Shown: positions 16,197-24,853 of the stretch, piece by piece
Numbering within the stretch: the first letter of the stretch is position 1
Layout of the letters: each line of letters starts with the position of its first letter
NCBI GenBank assembly: GCA_964440795.1
Contig: CAYTTQ010000006.1
Coordinates: forward strand, 1 to 64,000
Direction of reading: 5' to 3'
DNA length: 64,000 bases
DNA from: C00003060 sp964440795
GTDB taxonomy: Bacteria; Desulfobacterota; Desulfobacteria; Desulfobacterales; C00003060
Notes under the pieces: generated by a model
Told to the model about the DNA's origin: nothing
Databases searched by the model: none
The model's input: the letters and a program-made list of their open reading frames with translations, nothing else
Translations under genes and position numbers: made by a program

Positions 16197-16212
16197 CGGC
16201 ACGTTCGTTGCA
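16197..16212 (+). promoter_or_regulatory. Sigma-54 promoter (-24/-12) for the symporter-kinase operon
   Basis: CGGCACGTTCGTTGCA matches the RpoN consensus TGGCACG-N4-TTGCW at all but the first base, with the GG (16198-16199) and GC (16210-16211) dinucleotides exactly 10 bases apart. The predicted start near 16224 leaves a leader of about 50 bases to the GTG at 16274. Confidence 0.72.
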
Positions 16213-16273
16213 CATTCCATCACCGCGACGGATATGAGACCTCTATTCTAACAAACAAAAAGGAGAATCCATA

Positions 16274-16504
16274 GTGTCCGAACCCGTTGATTTCAAACCC
16301 AAGACAAGCTTTCACATCTTCTTGTTCTTTTTGTTTTTCACTCTGTTCACCTGGCCTTTTATCACTGTGGCAATCCACCACACGCCCGGAAGCGCCTTTT
16401 TTGTCTATGCGTTTACCATCTGGCTGATTCTTATCCTGGCCATGTTCATAGCAAGCTCCTATTATCACAAGAAAATCAATTCCATTCCGCACAAGGAATC
16501 CTAG
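16274..16504 (+). CDS. Small two-helix membrane protein paired with the symporter-kinase
   Basis: A 76-residue protein with two hydrophobic segments (about residues 13-33 and 43-63) and a short basic C-terminus. The GTG start at 16274 follows AAGGAG at about 16259. It ends three bases before the symporter-kinase gene, so the two are made together. Small two-helix subunits of this kind commonly precede sodium:solute symporter genes (DUF4212-like), and this is probably an accessory subunit of the symporter half of the next protein. The role is inferred from position and shape only. Confidence 0.78.
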   Translation: MSEPVDFKPKTSFHIFLFFLFFTLFTWPFITVAIHHTPGSAFFVYAFTIWLILILAMFIASSYYHKKINSIPHKES

Positions 16505-16507
16505 TCC

Positions 16508-19500
16508 ATGGCAACCCTGTCCCCAACGGTTGTCATAGTTCTTTTCCTTTCCTATATGGCGTTTCTTTTTGTCATCGCTCTTTGGGTGGAACGCCAAAAG
16601 TCGGAAAAAGCAAGAAATGTAGCCGACAATCCTCTGATATACTCCCTTTCTTTGGCCGTTTACTGCACATCTTGGACATATTACGGCAGTGTCGGACAAG
16701 CCGCAACCTCGGGCATGCTCTTTTTAACCATATACCTGGGACCGACGATCGCCATCGTCTTGTGGTGGACCATTCTGCGCAAACTCGTCCGGATCAAGAC
16801 CAAATATCGAGTAACGAGTATCGCTGATTTCATCTCCGCTCGGTATAATCGGTCCCAACTTCTGGCGGCGATGGCCGCAGTTACCGCCTTTATCGGAACC
16901 ATGCCTTACATCGCCTTGCAGCTCAAGGCCGTGATGACCACGTTTACCATCGTCTCCCCCCTGACCACCGCAACATCTTGGACCCAGAACTATGTCGGTC
17001 ATATCGTCGTGGGCCTAATGGTGGCCTTTACCATCGTCTTCGGGGTACGAAGAATCGACCCGACGGAACGGCACCAAGGCATGATCGTGGCGGTCGCCAC
17101 GGAATCCTTAGTGAAACTTATCGCTTTTCTGGCTGTCGGGATATTCGTTACCTATTTTCTTTATGACGGTTTTGCAGACATTCTCCAGCGCACGGCCGAC
17201 AGTGTTTATCGGAAAAACCTGAGTTTTGGCGGCAGTACGGGCACCACGTACACTCTCTGGACGACATACCTGATCTTGGGCATGGCGGCGGTCATGTTCC
17301 TTCCCCGACAATTTCACGTGGGTGTTGTGGAAAATACCAGCGAAAAAAACATCTTGTCGGCCATGTGGCTCTTTCCCCTCTATATGTTGCTCATTAATAT
17401 TTTTGTCGTGCCCATCGCCATGGGCGGTCTTCTGAAAGGATTCGCCCTCGGCCTGGCGGATACTTTTGTCTTACGACTGCCCATGGAATACGGGAATACG
17501 TTTCTCACCCTCTTTGTCTTTATCGGCGGCCTCTCGGCCGCTACCAGCATGATCATGATCAGCGCCATGACCATGGCTACCATGATCACCAACCATCTGG
17601 TACTGCCTCTAGCCGAGTGGATAAAGCCCTTGGGCTTTTTGAAACGGTATATTCTCCAGTGTCGGTGGGGGGCGGTGGCCGCTTTCATTCTCTTCGGTTA
17701 CGGGTTTGAACGCCTGGTGGGAACGTCTTACATGCTCGTAAACATCGGCATCATGTCATTCGTTGCAGCCCTTCAGTTTGCCCCGCCGATTCTCATGGGC
17801 ATCTTTTGGAAAGGGGCCACCCGGACGGGTGCCGTCTTGGGCATGGGAGGCGGGTTTGCAGTCTGGTTATATACCATGCTGTTGCCGGCCCTCGTCAAAA
17901 GCGGTTGGATATTTCCCGAACTTTTGACGTCGGGCCCCTTGGGTATCGGACTACTGAAACCGGAAGCCCTGTTCGGCATAACCCAATTGGATCCCATCAC
18001 ACATACCGTGTTTTGGTCGATGTTCTTTAACATCGGCCTACTAACCGTGGGATCTCTCTATTCACAACCGACCCGGGAGGAAAAAACGCTGGCGGCATCC
18101 TTTGTGGATGCCCTGAAAGCAGAAGAAAAGACCGTTCCCCTGCCGGAGGAAAAACCCACGGTCGAAATCGAAACGAAGAAAAGGAAAATCCTCGAGTCCC
18201 TGGGACCCTATTTCCTCCCTCAGGAGGCGGAAGCGATCTTGAAACGATCGCTCAGCGTTACCGGTATCGAAAAACGACCTTACATTTCCATAACCGAGTT
18301 GAGCAAACTCGTCGCCGAGATCGAACGGTCTCTCGCGGGTTCCTTTGGTGCAGCCTCGGCCCACAAAATCATCACTCAAAGCACGATATACACTCCGGAA
18401 GAAACAAAGGCCCTAAAGGAAACATATAGTCTCATGTTGGCCGAGTTCAATCTGACCCCGGACGAACTGAGGAGAAAAATCGATTACTACCAGGAGAAAC
18501 AGATACTCCTCCAACAACACGCTCAAGAACTGGAACAAACCATCGTCGAGCGAGACAAGGAAATTTCAGAACGTAAACGGGTGGAAGAGACACTAAGGCA
18601 AACAGAGGAAAGGTTGCGGACAATTAATTCCGAGCTGGATCAGGGCTTGTCCGAGGTATTCGAGGCCTTAAAGGAGATCTCATCGGGAAATCCGAATGTC
18701 AACATATCGGAGGAATCGACCGTAGAGGTCGTTTCCCGGCTGAAACGCCGGGTCAATATGACCGCCGAAAACATTGAAGAAATCGTGGATCTTTCCCATG
18801 ACTTCGCCATCGGGCTTGCGGAACACTTTGATGTCTTACATCGGGTATCCCAAGGAAATCTACAGGCACGAGTGTCCGGACCTTCCAAAGTCGAACTCCT
18901 CGAATCGCTCAAGAACGTGACCAATCAGATGATCGACAGTGTTTCCAAGGAAATCGGGGAAAGAAAGCGGGCGGAACAAGAGGTCAAAGAAAGCGAGGCC
19001 CGACTGGAAAACATCCTGAATTCTTTGCCCACAGGAATCATTATTATCGACGAAGAAACCCACCGGATCGTGGATGCCAATCCCACGGCCGTCAAGACGA
19101 TGAAGGCATCACATGAGCAAGTCATCGGCAATGAATGTCATCAGTACATGAGTGTTGCCGAAGTCGGCCGGTGCCCGGTTTCCGACCAGGGACAAATCAT
19201 TGACAACTCGGAACGGGAACTCCTGACCGTGGATGGCGACCGGGTGCCGATCATCAAGACGGTCATCCCCTTTCTATTAGACGGTCGCAGACACCTCCTG
19301 GAAAGCTTCATCGACATGACCGAACTCAAGGAAACGGAAGCGGAAAAGAAACGTCTGCAGGCCCACCTGCAACGGGCGGAAAAGATGGAGGCTGTGGGAA
19401 CTTTGGCCGGCGGTGTGGCCCATGACCTGAATAATATTTTGAGCGGCTTGGTGAGCTACCCCGAATTGCTCCTCTTGGACCTGCCCGAGGACAGCCCGCT

Positions 19501-20536
19501 GAGAGGTCCCATATTGACGATTCAAAACTCCGGCAAGAAGGCGGCCGCTATTGTCCAAGACCTCCTCACGCTCGCTCGCCGAGGCGTGGCGGTAACCGAG
19601 GTGTCGAACCTCAACGACCTGATTAACGATTACCTGAATTCACCGGAATTTACCAAACTCCGCTCCTTCCACGAAAGGGTGGAAATCGAAACGAGACTTG
19701 ACCCCTCCTTGCTCAACATTCTCGGCTCACCGGTTCATCTGTCAAAGACCGTTATGAACCTCGTTTCCAATGCCGCCGAGGCGCTTCCCGAGGAGGGCCG
19801 GGTAATCATAACGACAAAAAACCGCTATATCGACAAGCCTATACGCGGTTATGACGAAGTGGAAGAAGGGGAATATGTGGTGCTGGAAGTCTCGGACAAC
19901 GGCATCGGCATTGGGGCGGATGACATGGAGCGGATCTTTGAGCCTTTTTACACCAAAAAGGTCATGGGACGAAGCGGTACCGGTTTGGGGATGGCGGTCG
20001 TGTGGGGCACCGTCAAAGACCACCGGGGCTACGTCGATGTCGAGAGTAGGGAAGGCGAAGGCACCACCGTCAGGCTTTATTTCCCTGTAACCCGCACCAA
20101 ACGCGAGGACAAGGAGGCGCCGGTATCATTTCAAGATCTGATGGGTCAAGGTCAGCGGATTTTGGTCGTCGACGATATAAAGGAACAGCGAGACCTTGCC
20201 GTGGCGTTACTGGAAAAACTTGGATATACCACCACTGCCGTTTCGAGCGGAGAGGAAGCCGTCGACTACCTGAAAAACCAGTCTGCAGACCTACTGGTCT
20301 TGGACATGATCATGGATCCGGGCATTGACGGCCTCGACACGTACCAAAAGATCCTTGAGATCCAGCCCAATCAAAAGGCGATCATAGCCAGCGGTTTTTC
20401 CGCATCAGACCGTGTAAAAGCCGTTCAAAACCTGGGTGCCGGCCAGTATGTCAAAAAGCCCTACACACTCGAAAAAATCGGCCTGGCGGTCAAAGCGGAA
20501 CTGTCTGTTACGTCTTCTGTTGACCAACAAACCTAA
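16508..20536 (+). CDS. Sodium:solute symporter-histidine kinase-receiver fusion (CbrA-like hybrid sensor)
   Basis: A 1342-residue inner-membrane sensor. Residues ~1-520 form an SSS-family transporter-like domain with about 13 membrane helices. Next come a cytoplasmic linker with long coiled coil (about 650-710), two HAMP-like segments (about 715-835) and a PAS domain (about 840-950). The kinase follows: GGVAHDLNNILSGL with phospho-His about 972, N box NAAEALPEEG, and G boxes SDNGIGIG and SGTGLGMAVV. A complete C-terminal receiver ends it (ILVVDD, phosphoacceptor Asp about 1266 in LLVLDMIMD, KKPYTLEK). CbrA of pseudomonads is the known precedent for a symporter used as a sensor. No separate response regulator is adjacent, so a phosphorelay partner lies elsewhere. 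A sigma-54-like promoter precedes the unit. The ligand is unknown. Confidence 0.93.
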   Translation: MATLSPTVVIVLFLSYMAFLFVIALWVERQKSEKARNVADNPLIYSLSLAVYCTSWTYYGSVGQAATSGMLFLTIYLGPTIAIVLWWTILRKLVRIKTKYRVTSIADFISARYNRSQLLAAMAAVTAFIGTMPYIALQLKAVMTTFTIVSPLTTATSWTQNYVGHIVVGLMVAFTIVFGVRRIDPTERHQGMIVAVATESLVKLIAFLAVGIFVTYFLYDGFADILQRTADSVYRKNLSFGGSTGTTYTLWTTYLILGMAAVMFLPRQFHVGVVENTSEKNILSAMWLFPLYMLLINIFVVPIAMGGLLKGFALGLADTFVLRLPMEYGNTFLTLFVFIGGLSAATSMIMISAMTMATMITNHLVLPLAEWIKPLGFLKRYILQCRWGAVAAFILFGYGFERLVGTSYMLVNIGIMSFVAALQFAPPILMGIFWKGATRTGAVLGMGGGFAVWLYTMLLPALVKSGWIFPELLTSGPLGIGLLKPEALFGITQLDPITHTVFWSMFFNIGLLTVGSLYSQPTREEKTLAASFVDALKAEEKTVPLPEEKPTVEIETKKRKILESLGPYFLPQEAEAILKRSLSVTGIEKRPYISITELSKLVAEIERSLAGSFGAASAHKIITQSTIYTPEETKALKETYSLMLAEFNLTPDELRRKIDYYQEKQILLQQHAQELEQTIVERDKEISERKRVEETLRQTEERLRTINSELDQGLSEVFEALKEISSGNPNVNISEESTVEVVSRLKRRVNMTAENIEEIVDLSHDFAIGLAEHFDVLHRVSQGNLQARVSGPSKVELLESLKNVTNQMIDSVSKEIGERKRAEQEVKESEARLENILNSLPTGIIIIDEETHRIVDANPTAVKTMKASHEQVIGNECHQYMSVAEVGRCPVSDQGQIIDNSERELLTVDGDRVPIIKTVIPFLLDGRRHLLESFIDMTELKETEAEKKRLQAHLQRAEKMEAVGTLAGGVAHDLNNILSGLVSYPELLLLDLPEDSPLRGPILTIQNSGKKAAAIVQDLLTLARRGVAVTEVSNLNDLINDYLNSPEFTKLRSFHERVEIETRLDPSLLNILGSPVHLSKTVMNLVSNAAEALPEEGRVIITTKNRYIDKPIRGYDEVEEGEYVVLEVSDNGIGIGADDMERIFEPFYTKKVMGRSGTGLGMAVVWGTVKDHRGYVDVESREGEGTTVRLYFPVTRTKREDKEAPVSFQDLMGQGQRILVVDDIKEQRDLAVALLEKLGYTTTAVSSGEEAVDYLKNQSADLLVLDMIMDPGIDGLDTYQKILEIQPNQKAIIASGFSASDRVKAVQNLGAGQYVKKPYTLEKIGLAVKAELSVTSSVDQQT

Positions 20537-20549
20537 CCAAACTTGATCG

Positions 20550-20656
20550 ACTTTTGAAAAACGTGACAGGCTCTGAACGGTTTCAGATTTCAATGGGGCT
20601 AACTGTTTGAAGCCCTTAGGGCTGAGTTTTAGCCACATCGAAATCTGAGACCGTCC
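20550..20656. repeat. Palindromic intergenic element, copy 1
   Basis: Arms at about 20575-20603 and 20626-20656 are inverted repeats with about four mismatches over 26 positions (left AACGGTTTCAGATTTCAATG, right end TCGAAATCTGAGACCGTCC). The apex holds the perfect palindrome AGCCCTTAGGGCT. A stretch of 32 identical bases (20583-20614) recurs at 60460-60491. It lies 14 bases past the kinase stop codon and may also end transcription. Confidence 0.75.
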
Positions 20657-20749
20657 CGAACCTTATGCAACAATACGGTTCCATCACACCGGAGTTAATC
20701 AGGTTCGTTACCGATCTGGATCCAGAACTCAATCAATCGTGTACCACCC

Positions 20750-20777
20750 TTGACAACGGCAAGATAATGTCTATATT
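20750..20777 (+). promoter_or_regulatory. Sigma-70-type promoter of the Gld-like ABC operon
   Basis: TTGACA (20750-20755) and TATATT (20772-20777) with a 16-base spacer, 67 bases before the ATP-binding subunit's start codon. The 308-base gap between the kinase and this operon otherwise holds only the palindromic element. Confidence 0.6.
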
Positions 20778-20844
20778 AGTCGATTCGAAGCAGCCGAGTC
20801 AAAACCCCTTGTCACCACAAAGAGTCACTACGAAGGAGCCTCGT

Positions 20845-21795
20845 ATGATCCATGTTGAAGATTTGAGTAAATATTACCACGATCTGTGTGCTGTGGATCA
20901 TGTCGACTTGGATATCCACAAAGGCGAGATCCTGGCCTTGCTGGGTCCGAACGGGGCCGGCAAAACCACCACGTTGCGGATGCTCACGGGATTTGTAAAG
21001 CCTACCACGGGCAGTATACGGGTTAAGGACTACACGATTGAAAACGATGTTCTGGAAATCAAGAAACTCCTGGGTTACTTGCCCGAATCGGCGCCCCTAT
21101 ATCCCGAAATGTTGGTCTACGACTATCTGGAATTTGTGGCCGACATTCGGGAATTAACCGGGGAAAGCAAATTCGCCCGCCTTCGTCATCTGGCTGAACT
21201 GTGCGGGTTGACAGAAGTCATGCACCGACCGATCGGGGAACTTTCCAGGGGCTTTAAACAGCGGGTCGGGTTGGCCCATGCAATGATGAACGACCCGGAA
21301 ATACTGATTCTCGATGAACCCACCTCCGGCCTGGACCCCAACCAAATCATCGAGATTCGTGATATCATAAAGGAAATCGGCACGGAAAAAACGGTCATCC
21401 TTTCCACCCATATTCTCAGTGAGGCGGAGGCCACCTGTGACCGTGTCGTGATCATCAATCGGGGCCGAATCGCCGCCGACAGCAGCACGGCAAGCCTGAA
21501 AGAATCCACCGGGGACAAGTCCTTGGTTCACCTCACCCTCGCCCACGCAGATATTAACGAGGTAAAGACGCAACTGGGCGGCATTGCCGGGGTAAGTGAC
21601 GTGGCCGAGATCGCCCGCAACAAAGGGGACAACGCCCGAGACGTGCTGGAATTGAACCTCACGTGTCAGTCCACGGGGGACATTCGAGGCGATATATACC
21701 AGAAGATAAAAGAGACGGACTGGATTCTTCTTGAACTCTACCAGGAGACCCGATCCTTGGAAAACATCTTTCGAGAACTCACCACGGAGAACTGA
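20845..21795 (+). CDS. ABC transporter ATP-binding protein (GldA-like)
   Basis: Cytoplasmic ATPase subunit. Visible motifs: Walker A GPNGAGKTTT, signature LSRGFKQRVGLAHAM, Walker B ILILDEPTSGLDP and the switch His in STHILSEAE. The start at 20845 follows AAGGAG (20833-20838) and begins MIHVEDLSKYYHDLCAVDHV; a longer frame upstream would run back over the promoter. Length 316 residues. The next two genes encode the permease and a GldG-like partner, the same order as the gldA/gldFG type of exporter genes. Outside gliding Bacteroidetes the substrate of such systems is unknown. Confidence 0.92.
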   Translation: MIHVEDLSKYYHDLCAVDHVDLDIHKGEILALLGPNGAGKTTTLRMLTGFVKPTTGSIRVKDYTIENDVLEIKKLLGYLPESAPLYPEMLVYDYLEFVADIRELTGESKFARLRHLAELCGLTEVMHRPIGELSRGFKQRVGLAHAMMNDPEILILDEPTSGLDPNQIIEIRDIIKEIGTEKTVILSTHILSEAEATCDRVVIINRGRIAADSSTASLKESTGDKSLVHLTLAHADINEVKTQLGGIAGVSDVAEIARNKGDNARDVLELNLTCQSTGDIRGDIYQKIKETDWILLELYQETRSLENIFRELTTEN

Positions 21796-21796
21796 T

Positions 21797-22504
21797 ATGG
21801 GACAGGCGGCACACATTATTCGCAAAGAGTTTAAGTCATATTTCGTATCGCCCATTGCCTACATCGTAATCACCATCTTTCTTCTGGTGACCGGCTGGTT
21901 CTTTTTCACGACCTTTTTTCTGCACAATCAGGCCAATCTGAGATACTTTTTCGCGTTGCTTCCCATTATATTTTCGTTTGTCATCCCCGCTATTACCATG
22001 CGCCTGTTCTCGGAAGAACTTAACGTGGGTTCTTACGAAACGCTGCTGACCATGCCGGTTACATTGAGCGACGTTGTCATGGGCAAGTTCTTTGCGGCGC
22101 TTGCGTTCGTATCGACCATGCTTGTCCCCACCCTGAGCTATCCGATCATGGTATCATTTCTCGGGCAACTTGATTGGGGACCCGTTATCGGCGGATATTT
22201 GGGCGCCCTGTTACTGGCCTCGGCCTTTTGCGCCGTCGGTCTTTTTGCGTCATCGTTGACGCGCAATCAAATTATCGCCTATATCATCGCCGTGGCGATC
22301 TGCTTTGCCCTTACCCTCATCGACAAGATGCTGTTTTTTCTTCCCCAGTCACTTTTGGGCCTGCTGGAATACGTGGGAGCGGATTTTCACTTCAAAAATA
22401 TTTCCAAGGGCGTCATCGACTCACGGGACATCCTCTATTTCCTGAGTGTCACCTTTTTGGCTCTCTATGCAGCGCATCTTGCAAGGCAGGACAGCGATCA
22501 GTGA
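21797..22504 (+). CDS. ABC-2 type permease (GldF-like)
   Basis: Inner-membrane permease with about six helices. The N-terminus AAHIIRKEFKSYFVSPIAYIVI and the segment FSEELNVGSYETLLTMPVTLSDVVMGKFFAAL are typical of GldF/NosY-like ABC-2 permeases. The ATG at 21797 begins one base after the ATPase gene's stop codon. Length 235 residues. It works with the upstream ATPase and the downstream GldG-like protein. Confidence 0.9.
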   Translation: MGQAAHIIRKEFKSYFVSPIAYIVITIFLLVTGWFFFTTFFLHNQANLRYFFALLPIIFSFVIPAITMRLFSEELNVGSYETLLTMPVTLSDVVMGKFFAALAFVSTMLVPTLSYPIMVSFLGQLDWGPVIGGYLGALLLASAFCAVGLFASSLTRNQIIAYIIAVAICFALTLIDKMLFFLPQSLLGLLEYVGADFHFKNISKGVIDSRDILYFLSVTFLALYAAHLARQDSDQ

Positions 22505-22556
22505 GAGATATCGGTTGTAGAGAAAGTTTGTTTAAGGGCAACCAAGGAGGCAATAG

Positions 22557-24797
22557 ATGGGAGTAACAACCGAATCGGGAAAATATATTAAGTTCCTTGC
22601 CTATGTCGTCGCCGTCGTTCTAATCAACGTGGCCGGCTTGACACTCTTTTTCCGGCTGGACGTCACCCAAGGGAATATCTATTCCATTTCCAAGGCAAGC
22701 AAAGAGGTTGTATCCACGCTGTCCGAGCCGCTGACGATCAAGGTATTCTTTACGGAGAATCTTCCCGCCCCCCACAATAACACGGAACGATATCTCCATG
22801 ACCTTCTTCAGGAATACGCCGCCTATGCCAACGAGTACTTTAACTACCGTTTTTACAATGTCGGCCCGAAAGGCGGCGACGTTGGCAAGGGAACCCGACA
22901 AAACCAGACCCTGGCCAAAGACTACGGTATTCAACCGGTACAAATCCAAGCCATAGAAGAAGACGAAGTTAAGTTTCAAAAGGCCTATATGGGGCTGGTC
23001 CTCATCCACGGAGACCTGATTGAGCGCATCCCCACGATCACCACCACGGACGGCCTGGAATATAAATTGACTACGGCCATTCAAAAACTCAACAACAAGA
23101 TCAGCACCCTCTTACGTTTATCGGAAAAGATACATATCAAACTCTTTCTTTCCTCCTCTCTCCAGGAAGTCGCCCCTTACATGCGTTTAAACGAACTGTC
23201 GGCGCTTCCTAAAAAGCTGGAAGAGACGGTCAGTGAAGTCAACGCCAAAAATTATGACAAACTCTCATTCGACTATCTCGATCCAACCACAAGTCCGCAA
23301 GCGCGGAAAGCGTCGCAGAGCTACCAATTGATGAGGTTGGAGTGGCCCGATCTGCCCGAGGAAAATATCCCCGCCGGCAACGGAACCATCGGCCTGGTAA
23401 TGGAACATGGGAAAAAGGTCAAAGAGATACCGCTAATTCATGTCATGCGAATCCCTTTGATCGGGAAACACTATGAACTGGTAGACCTCCAGTCCATACA
23501 GGCCATCATCAACGAAAACATCGAATCCCTCATCGACATTAATGAGGATCTGGGCTATTTAGCCGATCACGGTACGCTACCTCTGGCCGGCGGCTCTCCC
23601 ATGAATCCCATGGGGGGACAGGACCTCAACACCGTGTCCAACTTCAGATCCCTCGTAACTGAAAACTACAGCCTTCAACCGGTTAACCTCAAGGACGAAC
23701 CGATTCCGGAAAGCCTCGATTGCCTGGTTATCGCCGGTCCGACTGAGCAATTTAGTGACTATGCCCTCTTTCAGATCGATCGGTTCTTGATGCGAGGCAA
23801 AAACCTGGCAATCTTCACGGATGCTTTTAAGGAAATCGAGCCACCGCAGCAACAAGGGATGAGATTCAATCAACCTCCCCGATATCTACCCGCGAATACG
23901 GGGCTACAGAAGCTGTTGACCCATTACGGGGTTGTCGTCAAGAATTCCTACGTGTTGGACGAAAATTGCTATGTGCAGGAAGTTCCCGCCCAATTCGGCG
24001 GCGGCCAAAGAAGTATCTACTTTGCGCCCATCATCAAACGAGGCTTCATCAATGACGACCTTCCCTTTATGCATAACATAAAGGGCCTTGTGGCCATGCA
24101 GATTTCTCCCCTGGAATTGAATTCCGAAGGGCTCAAAAAGGATGACCTGCAAGCCACAAGGATATTCTCGTCATCGGAGAAATCATGGGAAATGAAGGGA
24201 CGTATCAACCTGAATCCGATGACGATCCGTCCGCCTCAATCCGCGGACGAACAGGAAAGCTTTCCGCTGGCCTTCTTGCTGGAGGGGGCTTTTACCAGTT
24301 ATTTTGCGGACAAACCGATCCCGGAAAAGCCTGCCGAACCGGATACGAAAGAACCGGATACGAAAGAACCGGATACGAAAGAACCGGATACGAAAGAAGA
24401 GAAAGACATGTCGGAAACAACACCGGAAGACGCCGTGGACCTGTCCATGGTTACAGCCGAAGGCGAAGTTGTTCGTCAAGGAAAACCGGGGAAAGTCTTT
24501 GTCATTGCATCCTCTGAAATGTTGAAAAACAATATGCTGGATCAAGAAGGGCGGACCCCCAACGCCATGTTCGTCATGAACGTGATCGATTTTCTGAACA
24601 ATCGCGAAGACATTGCACTCATGCGAAGTAAACAGCAACGGTTTAACCCCTTGAATGAAACCAGTGCCGGCACCAAGGCCTTTGTCAAGTGGTTCAATAT
24701 CATCGGTTTGCCGGTTATAGTGATGCTCTTTGGCCTGTTGGTATGGTTTGCCCGGCACACGAGAAGAAAGCGGATTCAGATGATGTTTCAAAAGTGA
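22557..24797 (+). CDS. GldG-like ABC auxiliary protein
   Basis: A large extracytoplasmic protein anchored by an N-terminal helix (about residues 12-30) and a C-terminal helix (about 718-736), typical of the GldG family that accompanies GldF permeases. The text LDVTQGNIYSISKASKEVV near the start is a family hallmark. Start ATG 22557 follows AAGGAGG at 22543-22549. Length is 746 residues. Oddity: an acidic spacer before the C-terminal part contains four identical pentapeptides EPDTK encoded by perfect 15-base repeats. The fold suggests a substrate-binding role on the outer face, but the substrate is unknown. Confidence 0.88.
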   Translation: MGVTTESGKYIKFLAYVVAVVLINVAGLTLFFRLDVTQGNIYSISKASKEVVSTLSEPLTIKVFFTENLPAPHNNTERYLHDLLQEYAAYANEYFNYRFYNVGPKGGDVGKGTRQNQTLAKDYGIQPVQIQAIEEDEVKFQKAYMGLVLIHGDLIERIPTITTTDGLEYKLTTAIQKLNNKISTLLRLSEKIHIKLFLSSSLQEVAPYMRLNELSALPKKLEETVSEVNAKNYDKLSFDYLDPTTSPQARKASQSYQLMRLEWPDLPEENIPAGNGTIGLVMEHGKKVKEIPLIHVMRIPLIGKHYELVDLQSIQAIINENIESLIDINEDLGYLADHGTLPLAGGSPMNPMGGQDLNTVSNFRSLVTENYSLQPVNLKDEPIPESLDCLVIAGPTEQFSDYALFQIDRFLMRGKNLAIFTDAFKEIEPPQQQGMRFNQPPRYLPANTGLQKLLTHYGVVVKNSYVLDENCYVQEVPAQFGGGQRSIYFAPIIKRGFINDDLPFMHNIKGLVAMQISPLELNSEGLKKDDLQATRIFSSSEKSWEMKGRINLNPMTIRPPQSADEQESFPLAFLLEGAFTSYFADKPIPEKPAEPDTKEPDTKEPDTKEPDTKEEKDMSETTPEDAVDLSMVTAEGEVVRQGKPGKVFVIASSEMLKNNMLDQEGRTPNAMFVMNVIDFLNNREDIALMRSKQQRFNPLNETSAGTKAFVKWFNIIGLPVIVMLFGLLVWFARHTRRKRIQMMFQK
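24336..24395 (+). repeat. In-frame 15-bp tandem repeat, four perfect copies
   Basis: GAACCGGATACGAAA occurs four times head to tail from 24336, encoding EPDTK x4 in the GldG-like protein, followed by a partial unit. Copy number of such perfect repeats is expected to vary between strains. Confidence 0.95.
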
Positions 24798-24853
24798 TGA
24801 ACATCTTACCTTCTCAATAGACTGTTTGCACTTGTGCTTCCGAGAGGTTCGTT

